From the NCBI GenBank assembly GCA_015272195.1, contig JACYMC010000072.1, forward strand, positions 1-34,447: DNA of 34,447 nucleotides. The letters are read 5' to 3'. The notes under the pieces are model-generated. The model was not told where the DNA came from. It did not search any database and worked only from the letters and a program-made list of their open reading frames with translations. This stretch comes from Candidatus Sericytochromatia bacterium. GTDB lineage: Bacteria; Cyanobacteriota; Sericytochromatia; UBA7694. Position 1 is the stretch's first letter. The number at the start of each line of letters is the position of its first letter. Made by a program: the position numbers and the translations under genes. Shown here one piece after another: positions 8,559 through 16,509 of the stretch.

Positions 8559-11435
8559 TTAGAGATTGCCCCGGAAATTATTGCCGGTTTCCTGGCTCTG
8601 GTTATTGCGGCCACCCATCACATACAGGCGTGAGCTGATGCCCGCCAGTGCCACACCAGAACGGGCTGAGGGCAGGCGACGCAGGGTGCGCCAGCTGTCC
8701 TGTGCCGGATCGTATTCATACACCGCATCTGAAGCTGTACCCGTTTCGTCTTCGCCTCCGACAACATAAATTTTGTTTTGCAGCAAAATCGCACTGGCCT
8801 TGCGTAAACGCTTGGGCATGGGTGTCAGCCCGACAATCCAGCGATCGTCGTCCACATCGTAAGCGGTGATGCGGTCTTCAGCAATGTCTTCGCCGCCGCC
8901 GATTACATAGATGCGGCCATTGTACATCGCGGATGCCGCTTCAAAGCGGCGGCTGGGTGAGCTTTGTTTCTGGGTCCATTTATTGGTGCCCGGATTGTAT
9001 TCTTCCACCACCCGGCCTGTAGAGCCCCGACCGCCGATCAGATAAATGCGGTTGTTGTAAGCTTCAGCCACAGCGCCTTCGCGGCCAAACTCCATGCGCT
9101 CGTCTTCGTTGTTGTTGTCGAGCTGTATCCAGGTGTTGTCTGCTGGAATATAGCGGTCCACACGGCGGTTGTCGCCGCTGCCGCCAAAGACATACAGGCG
9201 GTCGTCCAGTTCAGCCATGGCCAGGCCGGCCCGATCGGTGGCCAACGAAGCACCCGTGCTCCAGCTGTTGTTGCTGATGTTATAAATCTCCAGGCGGCGG
9301 CTGTCATCGCTGTCATTGCTGCCGACCACATAAATATTGCCGCTGATAATCCGGGCTTTGGCACCGGAGCGGGTGCTGGGTGCTGCTGCCTGCTCAGACC
9401 AGACCGGAATGCTGGCGCCGGCCGGCTGAAAAGGCTGGCTGTTGCTCAGCTGGCCTTTGACCCTTACCACCACATTGATGTCTGAGTTCAGATTGCCGGG
9501 CACGCGCACCTGTAAGCTGGAGTTAGAGACATTGATAGGTGCGCTGGCCTGGGTGGAACCAAAAAAGACCGCATTGTGCGCGGGGTTATCCGTAGAAAAG
9601 TGATCGCCTGTCAGCGTAATGATGTCCCCCTCGTTGGCTTCAGACGGAAAAATACTGTTAAGCCGAGGGGTGATCACAAAAGGGAAGCCGTTTCCCCGCT
9701 GTCCGTCCGTGGTGATATTCACAAAGCCTGTAAAGGCACCAATCGGAACGGTCACGTTCAGAGAGGTTGATGTGGCGCTGACAATATTGGCCAGTACATT
9801 GTTAAAGCGCACCTGATTGGCACTGGCCACCGGTGAAAAGTTTTCACCCAGCAGCGTCACCGTCTGGCCGGGTGTCAATGTGGTATTTGCCGGCGACATG
9901 CCGGAAATATAAGGTACGTTGTCAGCTACGGTGATTGGAAAAGTGCTGGTCCGGTTGCTGAAGATATCCCGCACGCTGATCTGCGTGGTGCCTGGCTTCA
10001 GGGCCTGAAATACCGCCGAGGGCACAATGCCGTTGATGCTGGCATCACCGCTGACAAAGCTGCCAATGCTGCTATCGAGTACCGAAAAGTTAAAGCTGCT
10101 GGCCACATTATTATTGGAAGGATCCAGGCCCAGAACCTGAATGGGCTGGGAGCGGCCGGTCAGAATCGTGGGCTGGTTGGGGCTGAATTCAATCTGAAAG
10201 GTTGATGCAGACTCAACGGTGATATTCAGCGTGGCTGAGAAGCTTCTGGCGCGTGCGGTTACGTCTACACGACCCGGCTGCTGCGGGTTGAAGACACCAT
10301 CACTATTGACGGTCCCGACAAAGTTGTTGCTCAGCTCCCAGGTGGGGGTGACCGTGACCTCATTGGCCAGGGTGTCGCGGCCCCGTGCCAGCAGTTCAAA
10401 AGACTGGCCGACGTTGAGGCTGAAATCGCTATTGGGCAGGATTTCCAGACTGTCCAGCTCGCCGTCCGTGACCCGGATGGTGACGTCCTGGCTCAGGTTG
10501 CCCAGGCGAGCTGTATAACGGAAGGTACCCGGTGAGCTGGGCCTGAAAATCCCGGCGCTGTCAATGCTGCCCTGGCCAGTGGCAGATACGGTACTCCAGG
10601 TGGGGGTAACGGTTTGCTGGTTGTTTTGCCCGTCTACACCGGCCACCCAGAGTTTGAGTTCGGTGTCTCGGGCAATGGTGAGATCATTGCCTGGCTTGAT
10701 CAGCAGGCGGGTGGGCACAAAGCCGGGTGAAACCGTGGGGCTGGTGCTCGGCTGGGCCGTGGGCTGCGTACTGGGGCTGGCGCTGGGCTGGGGTACCGGC
10801 TGATTCTGCAGGATCGCGTCAATAGCGGGTACAGCTACATCCAGTGCGCTGACAATCGCCGGGGCCTCCTGAACCGGGACCAGGATGGCGTCAATCGGGC
10901 GGGTGAAGATTTCTTCGAGGACCTGCAGGACCTGGGCACGGTAAGTCTGCACAGAGGCCATGTCGCGCAGGCTGGCGACCGGCGTGTTGACCAGGGTGCT
11001 GCGGCCATCGGCGGCGGCCCGGCGATAAATCAGGTCCAGCGCAGTGCTTTCGAGATCAATATTCAGAGGGGTGTTCTGTTCACGCTGTTCGGCGGCCACG
11101 TCGACCAGCGCGCTTAAGATGACGTTGGTATTGTTGACATACTGGGCCTGCACGCGGATGCGCTCACCCACAGGCACGCCAGCGATACGGTAGTTGCGGT
11201 TATTGGCATTCACAGCCTGACGAAAACTGCCGCTGGCGTTGGATGCTTCCACCACCACGGACTGGGCATCCAGGGCCACGGTGCCACTGAGGGTGGTTTC
11301 GCCCTGAAAAACCGGCAGCTGGGTGGGGGCTGGTGTCGGGGTGGGTTCAGGTGTTGGCTGAACCGGTGCCGGGCTTTCGCAGGCGGTAAGAAAAATCAGA
11401 GACAGGCTGAGACAGAGTGCGCTTTTTTTGATCAT
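8559..11435 (-). CDS. Surface lipoprotein with Ig-like (Big_2-type), IPT/TIG and C-terminal Kelch repeats
   Basis: Lipobox LIFLTACES; P/T-rich linkers; Ig-like repeats (e.g. VTPTWELSNNFVGTVNSDGVFNPQQPGRVDVTA); TIG repeats (PANTTLTPGQTVTLLGENFSP; FPSEANEGDIITLTGDHFS); six Kelch-type motifs (IYVVGS, LYVFGG, IYLIGG, IYVIGG, IYVVGG, LYVMGG). Confidence 0.85.
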   Translation of the reverse strand: MIKKSALCLSLSLIFLTACESPAPVQPTPEPTPTPAPTQLPVFQGETTLSGTVALDAQSVVVEASNASGSFRQAVNANNRNYRIAGVPVGERIRVQAQYVNNTNVILSALVDVAAEQREQNTPLNIDLESTALDLIYRRAAADGRSTLVNTPVASLRDMASVQTYRAQVLQVLEEIFTRPIDAILVPVQEAPAIVSALDVAVPAIDAILQNQPVPQPSASPSTQPTAQPSTSPTVSPGFVPTRLLIKPGNDLTIARDTELKLWVAGVDGQNNQQTVTPTWSTVSATGQGSIDSAGIFRPSSPGTFRYTARLGNLSQDVTIRVTDGELDSLEILPNSDFSLNVGQSFELLARGRDTLANEVTVTPTWELSNNFVGTVNSDGVFNPQQPGRVDVTARARSFSATLNITVESASTFQIEFSPNQPTILTGRSQPIQVLGLDPSNNNVASSFNFSVLDSSIGSFVSGDASINGIVPSAVFQALKPGTTQISVRDIFSNRTSTFPITVADNVPYISGMSPANTTLTPGQTVTLLGENFSPVASANQVRFNNVLANIVSATSTSLNVTVPIGAFTGFVNITTDGQRGNGFPFVITPRLNSIFPSEANEGDIITLTGDHFSTDNPAHNAVFFGSTQASAPINVSNSSLQVRVPGNLNSDINVVVRVKGQLSNSQPFQPAGASIPVWSEQAAAPSTRSGAKARIISGNIYVVGSNDSDDSRRLEIYNISNNSWSTGASLATDRAGLAMAELDDRLYVFGGSGDNRRVDRYIPADNTWIQLDNNNEDERMEFGREGAVAEAYNNRIYLIGGRGSTGRVVEEYNPGTNKWTQKQSSPSRRFEAASAMYNGRIYVIGGGEDIAEDRITAYDVDDDRWIVGLTPMPKRLRKASAILLQNKIYVVGGEDETGTASDAVYEYDPAQDSWRTLRRLPSARSGVALAGISSRLYVMGGRNNQSQETGNNFRGNL

Positions 11436-11512
11436 GGCAACTTACCTTAACAGGATTTTTTTAGACATTGTACCTTGTTTTTATTTTGTTTGCTTTGAAT
11501 CGGACTTTCCAG

Positions 11513-11564
11513 CCAGTCTGTCACATGCGCGCTGAAAACCAGTCTGTCACATGCGCGCTGAAAA
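11513..11564. repeat. Perfect 26-bp tandem duplication in a divergent intergenic region
   Basis: ccagtctgtcacatgcgcgctgaaaa occurs at 11513-11538 and 11539-11564, identical. Confidence 0.95.
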
Positions 11565-11664
11565 GATGTCAATTTTTGTGAAGCAGCTGCTGGCGGTCCG
11601 GGATTTAAAGGGAAACCATTTATTTCAAAAAGGGTCAAAAAAAATTAAATAACTTAAAATGCGG

Positions 11665-11673
11665 TGTTATAAT
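11665..11673 (+). promoter_or_regulatory. Extended -10 promoter element (TGtTATAAT)
   Basis: Consensus TATAAT with upstream TGn in AT-rich DNA, 34 nt before ATG 11707. Confidence 0.5.
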
Positions 11674-11706
11674 CAAAAAATAAATGATTCAAAAAAGGTA
11701 TTTGCC

Positions 11707-12567
11707 ATGACAAGCGTTCAGCGTAACCCCCAGCCCCTGCAGCCCCAGATTCCCGTTCCCAATCCCGCACGCACGCCGGGCGCCAGCACAATACCGGTGA
11801 ATACCGGCCATGAAGCTGTGTCTGAAACCACGCACAATGAGCACCCGCCGGCAGTTCAGGGCGATGAGCACCACGGTGAAGACAGCCATAGCGAACACCA
11901 CGGTTTTGCACCGTTGGCCCGTCTGAACCTGAGTTCAGGTCTGAGCTTTCAGAATGATGTTTCCAGCGCTTTTCGTCTGGGGGGTGATCTGGGGATTCAG
12001 CGACACTTTGGCACAGGTGGGCACCTTGAACTCTATGCCACGCCCGGCCTGGGCTTGACCGACCAGGGGGAAGGCAGCTTTAATCTGGATTTGAATGCGC
12101 ATTCAGAGTATGCGTTCGACAGTGGATTTTTGCTCAGCGGCGGGCTGCACGCCGGTGGTGGTGGCACCATTTTTGGTGGCGGGCATGGCGACAGCCATGC
12201 GGTAGATGCTCACGGTGACACGCATGCCGTAGACGCTCACGGCGATGAGCATGCTGTCGACGCGCACGCGGGCGAAGAACACCATGGTGGGGTTCATTTT
12301 CACGGTGCGGCAGAGCTGCAGGCGGGCTTCCGGACCCAGCTGGGCAGCCGGGGACCTGAGATGACCCTTCTGGCCGGTGGGGGGCTGAACACCGATTTTC
12401 ACCATGCGCCAGCGCCTTATGCCACGGCCGGCGTGGCGTTTAATTTTAATAATCGGCATGAAGTGGGGGTCAGAACCCAGTTTGCCCAGGCCAATATGCC
12501 CACAACCGTCAATCTGACCTATTCTTTGAACATTGATAGCCTGTTTGGGCGACGTGGTCATCATTAA
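11707..12567 (+). CDS. His-rich, beta-rich (porin/autotransporter-like composition) protein without signal peptide
   Basis: ORF 11659..12567; ATG at 11707 preceded by AAAGG. HEHHGEDSHSEHH segment and HGDxHAVDA repeat; alternating Gly/aromatic/hydrophobic pattern (LSSGLSFQNDVSSAFRLGGDLGIQRHFGTGGHLELYATPGLGL). Confidence 0.7.
   Translation: MTSVQRNPQPLQPQIPVPNPARTPGASTIPVNTGHEAVSETTHNEHPPAVQGDEHHGEDSHSEHHGFAPLARLNLSSGLSFQNDVSSAFRLGGDLGIQRHFGTGGHLELYATPGLGLTDQGEGSFNLDLNAHSEYAFDSGFLLSGGLHAGGGGTIFGGGHGDSHAVDAHGDTHAVDAHGDEHAVDAHAGEEHHGGVHFHGAAELQAGFRTQLGSRGPEMTLLAGGGLNTDFHHAPAPYATAGVAFNFNNRHEVGVRTQFAQANMPTTVNLTYSLNIDSLFGRRGHH
12184..12264 (+). repeat. In-frame 27-bp tandem repeat encoding HGD[S/T/E]HAVDA x3
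   Basis: catggcgacagccatgcggtagatgct / cacggtgacacgcatgccgtagacgct / cacggcgatgagcatgctgtcgacgcg; a degenerate fourth unit (HAGEEHHGG) follows. Confidence 0.9.
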
Positions 12568-12573
12568 ACCCTG

Positions 12574-13554
12574 ATGTGTGTTGCAGACACTGCGCGCCGC
12601 CTCAGATTTGAGAGCCTGTATACCCAGGCACATCAGATTTTACTGCACCTGAGTCAGGACCTGGATCGGTCACAGGGTTTGCCTGCAGGGCCTTTAAAAC
12701 AGGCTGCCGATCTGCTGGCAGAGGCCCTGACCCAGGACCCTGGGCAGGCGAGAGCCTATGTTTTGCTGGCCGTCATCTTTTTGGCCCTGGATAAGCGCCA
12801 GCTGGTCGATAAATATCTTTTGCTGGCAGAACGTTGTGAGCCGGACTTTCCGGCTTTGATTGCCCTTAAAAACCAGCTGCTGACACCGGCAGCTCTGCAC
12901 AAAAAAAAGCGCTCCGTGGCCCTGCTGGCACGTGATGCCATCCAGCAGGTCAGATCACTGGATGCAGACACGGTCGCAGATACGGCGGCAGACAAGCCGG
13001 CTGAACGCTCGGCTGTTCAGCGTTTTGCGGCACCGATTCTGCCGCTGCTATGGGATGCACCCGATCTGCAGCGCTGGATTCAGAGCTGTTTTGGACAGGC
13101 GCTGACGGAACCGCAGTTGCAGCAGCTCTGGCTATTGCTGACCGACCCTGGCGAACTGGACGCCAAAACCCAGTTGCTGCAACTGCGGGAGATACTGCAA
13201 AGCGTTGACGCTGAGTATGGGCGTCGCCCCAGCGCTTTTTTTGAGGCGCTTGCGCAATCGCCTGCGGGCCTGACCCGGCAACTGCGTATTTTGCTGCAGC
13301 CGCTTGCAAAACTGCTGAAAACCCCGCAACAGTTATCCCAGGCACTGGTGTCAGCTTTTGAGACAAGTCCTTCTTCTGAACAAACAGCAGCTCTTTTTGC
13401 TCTGATACATGCGCCGCCTGTTAATGAGCCTGTGCCGGCGCTGCAGGGCTTGAAAAGCCTGCTGGATACCCTCTACCCTGACGCTGTGGGCCAGAAGCTC
13501 GACCTTCAACCTTTTCTGGAGCGGCTCCAGCAGTTTGCCGCTTCTGTTGCTTAA
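12574..13554 (+). CDS. Hypothetical helical protein with TPR-like N-terminal segment
   Basis: Starts 7 nt after the previous stop; LLAEALTQDPGQARAYVLLAVIFLALDKRQLVDKYLLLAERCEPDFPAL is TPR-like. Long uninterrupted ORF. Confidence 0.65.
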   Translation: MCVADTARRLRFESLYTQAHQILLHLSQDLDRSQGLPAGPLKQAADLLAEALTQDPGQARAYVLLAVIFLALDKRQLVDKYLLLAERCEPDFPALIALKNQLLTPAALHKKKRSVALLARDAIQQVRSLDADTVADTAADKPAERSAVQRFAAPILPLLWDAPDLQRWIQSCFGQALTEPQLQQLWLLLTDPGELDAKTQLLQLREILQSVDAEYGRRPSAFFEALAQSPAGLTRQLRILLQPLAKLLKTPQQLSQALVSAFETSPSSEQTAALFALIHAPPVNEPVPALQGLKSLLDTLYPDAVGQKLDLQPFLERLQQFAASVA

Positions 13555-13634
13555 AGGCTTATCTCTCCTGGCTGCACATTCCTGTCTTCAGCTGTAGTTT
13601 GTTATGATGCTTTGAAATACCCCATGATTGAAAG

Positions 13635-14951
13635 ATGCGTCCTATGCTATCTGCTGCTGAACTTTCTCTGGCTCTGTCTACATATCTCCCTGAACCGGTT
13701 CTCCTGCGTCTGCAGGAAGCGGGTGCACTGGCGGCAGAGCGTGGCCTGAGTCTGTATCTGATTGGGGGCAGCGTGCGTGATATGTTGCTGCCTGAACGCT
13801 CCTTTGACTGGGATATTGATCTTGTCAGTGAACAGACAGGCATTGTGGCCCTGGCTGAAACACTGGCGCAGCGCTGGGCGGGTGAACTGCATCCTTACCC
13901 GCAGTACGGCACGGCAACCCTTCGTTTAAAGCCGCTGGAGCTGGATTTTGCAACCGCCCGCACAGAGCACTACACACATCCGGGCGCCAATCCAGAGGTG
14001 AGCTTCAGTACCTTACACGCTGATCTGGTCAGGCGTGATTTCAGTATCAATGCCCTGGCGCTTAATCTTCATCCAGAGCGGTGGTGTGAGCTGACAGACC
14101 CCTTTGACGGTGTCAAACATCTGCAGCAGCGTGTGCTGCAAACCTGGCGCGAAGACAAGTTTTCTGAGGATCCTGTGCGCGGCTGGCGGGCCGCGCGTCT
14201 GAGTGTTTCGCTGAACTTTGCCATTGCTGCTGAAACGGCAGTCTGGTTGAAGCAAACCATGGCTTCGGGGTGTTTTGATGGTTTTCTGAACCGCCGGATT
14301 TGTTCGGAACTCTGGAAGTGTCTTGAAAAACCACTGCCAGATGTTTATCTGACCCGACTGGATGCCCTGGGTGTGCTTCGCTGTCTGTCGCCTTCACTGC
14401 ACTGGACAGCTGAACTGGCAGGCTGTTTTGAACGTTTGCGCCGCTTGCAGGTACAATTTGATGAAGTCAGCATAGCGGATGCTTATCTGCTGGTGCTGCT
14501 GGCACATCTGACTGAGCCCTGGAACAGTTCCCTGCTGAAAGCCCTGCACCTCCCGCGTGCACTTCAGAACAGCTGGTTTGCGCTGGCGCGGCAGCTTGGG
14601 TACACCGAGCCTCCTGCTTCTGCCAGCGAGGCTTTTCAGCGCTTTTCGGGGGTATCTGCTACAACCCTCTGGGTTTTGTGGGCCTTGCAAACCGATACAG
14701 AAGCGCCCCTGGCTGCGGCGATTTCACATTACTGGCAGCAAACCCGTTTTATTCAGCCCCCGCTTTCGGGTAAGATGCTTCTGGAACTGGTGCCCAGAGG
14801 GCCCTGGCTGCGTGATTTGCTCTGGCAGGTTCATGCTGCCCGAATTGATGGTCAGATAGAGACCCATCATCAGGCCCAGATTCTGGCCCACCAGCTTGCA
14901 AAGCAATGGCTTCTGGCCAACGGGTGCGTCCCACAAGGTGAGGATAATTAA
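13635..14951 (+). CDS. CCA tRNA nucleotidyltransferase / poly(A) polymerase family protein
   Basis: LYLIGGSVRDMLLPERSFDWDIDLVSE (nucleotidyltransferase GGxVRD...DxD); LVRRDFSINALALN; DPFDGVKHLQQRVLQTW; FSEDPVRGWRAARL. Confidence 0.9.
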   Translation: MRPMLSAAELSLALSTYLPEPVLLRLQEAGALAAERGLSLYLIGGSVRDMLLPERSFDWDIDLVSEQTGIVALAETLAQRWAGELHPYPQYGTATLRLKPLELDFATARTEHYTHPGANPEVSFSTLHADLVRRDFSINALALNLHPERWCELTDPFDGVKHLQQRVLQTWREDKFSEDPVRGWRAARLSVSLNFAIAAETAVWLKQTMASGCFDGFLNRRICSELWKCLEKPLPDVYLTRLDALGVLRCLSPSLHWTAELAGCFERLRRLQVQFDEVSIADAYLLVLLAHLTEPWNSSLLKALHLPRALQNSWFALARQLGYTEPPASASEAFQRFSGVSATTLWVLWALQTDTEAPLAAAISHYWQQTRFIQPPLSGKMLLELVPRGPWLRDLLWQVHAARIDGQIETHHQAQILAHQLAKQWLLANGCVPQGEDN

Positions 14952-15581
14952 ATGTTGCTCAACGGTGATCTGTCCCATTTGATGCTGATCATTCCCCTGT
15001 TTATGATTGCCATTGGTTTTCATGAGGCGGCGCACGCCTATACAGCCCATTATTTTGGCGATCAGACCCCCAAAGAAGAGGGACGTCTGACCCTGAATCC
15101 GCTGGCCCATCTGGACCTTTTTGGTTCATTAATGCTGGTGATGGCTGGTTTTGGCTGGGGCAAATCCGTCAACGTTGACCCAAGGCAGCTGCGCAATGCA
15201 ACCCTGCATATGCCCTTGATTGCCGCGGCGGGTCCAGGTGCCAATCTGGTGCTGGCCGTTCTGAGTATGCTGGGCCTGGCGCTGGTGCAAGGCACATCAC
15301 TGGCTTTTCTGGGTGAGGCCCTGATGCTGTCGGCCCGGCTGAACGCTTTTTTGATGTTTCTGAACCTGATCCCGATTCCGCCGCTCGATGGCAGCAAGGT
15401 CGTGCGGCCTTTATTGCCTTTGGGCCTGGGACGGCGCTATGATGAGCTGGCCCCCTACGGTATTGTGATTTTTCTGGCCCTGATTTTTGTGCCCGGTGTC
15501 AGTACGGTCTTTATGGGTACGCTGCAGGGGCTGACCACCGGTACACTGGGCCTGATCGGGGCTTTGTTCCAGCTGGGCTGA
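14952..15581 (+). CDS. Site-2 protease family (M50) membrane metalloprotease
   Basis: GFHEAAHAYTAHYFGDQTPKEEGRLTLNPLAHLDLFGSLMLV (HExxH) and NLIPIPPLDGSKV; ATG immediately follows the upstream stop. Confidence 0.9.
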   Translation: MLLNGDLSHLMLIIPLFMIAIGFHEAAHAYTAHYFGDQTPKEEGRLTLNPLAHLDLFGSLMLVMAGFGWGKSVNVDPRQLRNATLHMPLIAAAGPGANLVLAVLSMLGLALVQGTSLAFLGEALMLSARLNAFLMFLNLIPIPPLDGSKVVRPLLPLGLGRRYDELAPYGIVIFLALIFVPGVSTVFMGTLQGLTTGTLGLIGALFQLG

Positions 15582-15657
15582 AGTTTTCCGCCGCTCTGGC
15601 TTTGTTAAGGATCTGATAAATCTGCCTCAAGGCCGACAAGATCGCCGGTCACGGGCC

Positions 15658-15666
15658 TGATATACT
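15658..15666 (+). promoter_or_regulatory. Extended -10 promoter element (TGaTATACT)
   Basis: TGATATACT located 39 nt upstream of ATG 15705. Confidence 0.4.
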
Positions 15667-15704
15667 TTAAAGAACACAGATCAATTTTACCGAGGTATCT
15701 TCTC

Positions 15705-16286
15705 ATGGGTGACATTTCCAAGCTCCGCAGCGGCCAGACGTTTCAGGTGGTTCAGAAAAAAGCCATCACCCCGCCGCCGGCCAACATGACCATTGCAGAT
15801 ACCCATAAATACAATCAGCAAACCCAGAAAGAACAGGCTGAGCTGGGCAATGTCAAAGCCAACTTTGCCAGTCGCCATGCTGAAAACGGTAAAGTTGAGC
15901 TGCTGGTTGAAGGTGCCGACGGCATTGCCGTGATTCAGGGCCAGAAGATTCGCCTGTCTGAGCTGACCCAGCAGGGCAGCGCGCTGGCAGAATATGCGCT
16001 GGAACTCAAAAAGTTTGATGAAAACAACGACGGCTTTATTGAAGAAAAAGAACTCTACACCTCCTGGGGTGAGCAGCTGGGCGGATCGGCCTCCAGCATT
16101 GGCATGGCCACCGGTGGCAGCGCGCTGACGGGTGCCGCAGTCACGGCCTGGACCGGACCCGGTGCGCTGATTGGCGCCAAAGTGGGTGCCATCATTGGCT
16201 TCGTGGGCTCTACCGTCTGGGAAGGCGTGCGCACTGCAGGCTATGCCATGGGCGATAAGTATAATGCCCCCAGCTGGGCCCGCTAA
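15705..16286 (+). CDS. EF-hand protein with C-terminal glycine-zipper-like hydrophobic segment
   Basis: FDENNDGFIEEKEL matches the 12-residue EF loop (D-x-N-x-D-G-x-I-x-x-x-E). GGSALTGAAVTAWTGPGALIGAKVGAIIGFVGS is Gly-rich and hydrophobic. No signal peptide. Confidence 0.7.
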   Translation: MGDISKLRSGQTFQVVQKKAITPPPANMTIADTHKYNQQTQKEQAELGNVKANFASRHAENGKVELLVEGADGIAVIQGQKIRLSELTQQGSALAEYALELKKFDENNDGFIEEKELYTSWGEQLGGSASSIGMATGGSALTGAAVTAWTGPGALIGAKVGAIIGFVGSTVWEGVRTAGYAMGDKYNAPSWAR

Positions 16287-16312
16287 GCCCAGTACATCAT
16301 CAGTCCATCCGT

Positions 16313-16352
16313 ATCCGGGCGAAACAGCTGTTTCGCCCGGATAGTGTTTTTT
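16313..16352 (+). terminator. Rho-independent terminator
   Basis: 30-nt perfect palindrome atccgggcgaaacagctgtttcgcccggat followed by agtgttttttg. Confidence 0.85.
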
Positions 16353-16460
16353 GTAGCCGTAAGGATCGGTTTTATCTTTAATTAACCATTAATTTCTCTT
16401 TGCTTAACCTTTTCATAAGAATATATTGCGGCAAATGCCCGATATCTAGAATATCCAGAA

Positions 16461-16477
16461 TGAAAACATTGTTTTCA
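16461..16477. promoter_or_regulatory. Operator-like dyad TGAAAAC-att-GTTTTCA upstream of the EF-hand repeat protein
   Basis: Perfect 7-bp inverted repeat with 3-nt spacer; adjacent dyad gatat-ctaga-atatc at 16441-16455. Confidence 0.35.
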
Positions 16478-16509
16478 TCAAATCAAGTGTATTGAGGGAG
16501 TATTTGACC

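Noticed and set aside
12184-12264. CRISPR-like direct repeats
   Set aside because: Repeats are contiguous, in frame and coding (HGDxHAVDA), with no spacers.
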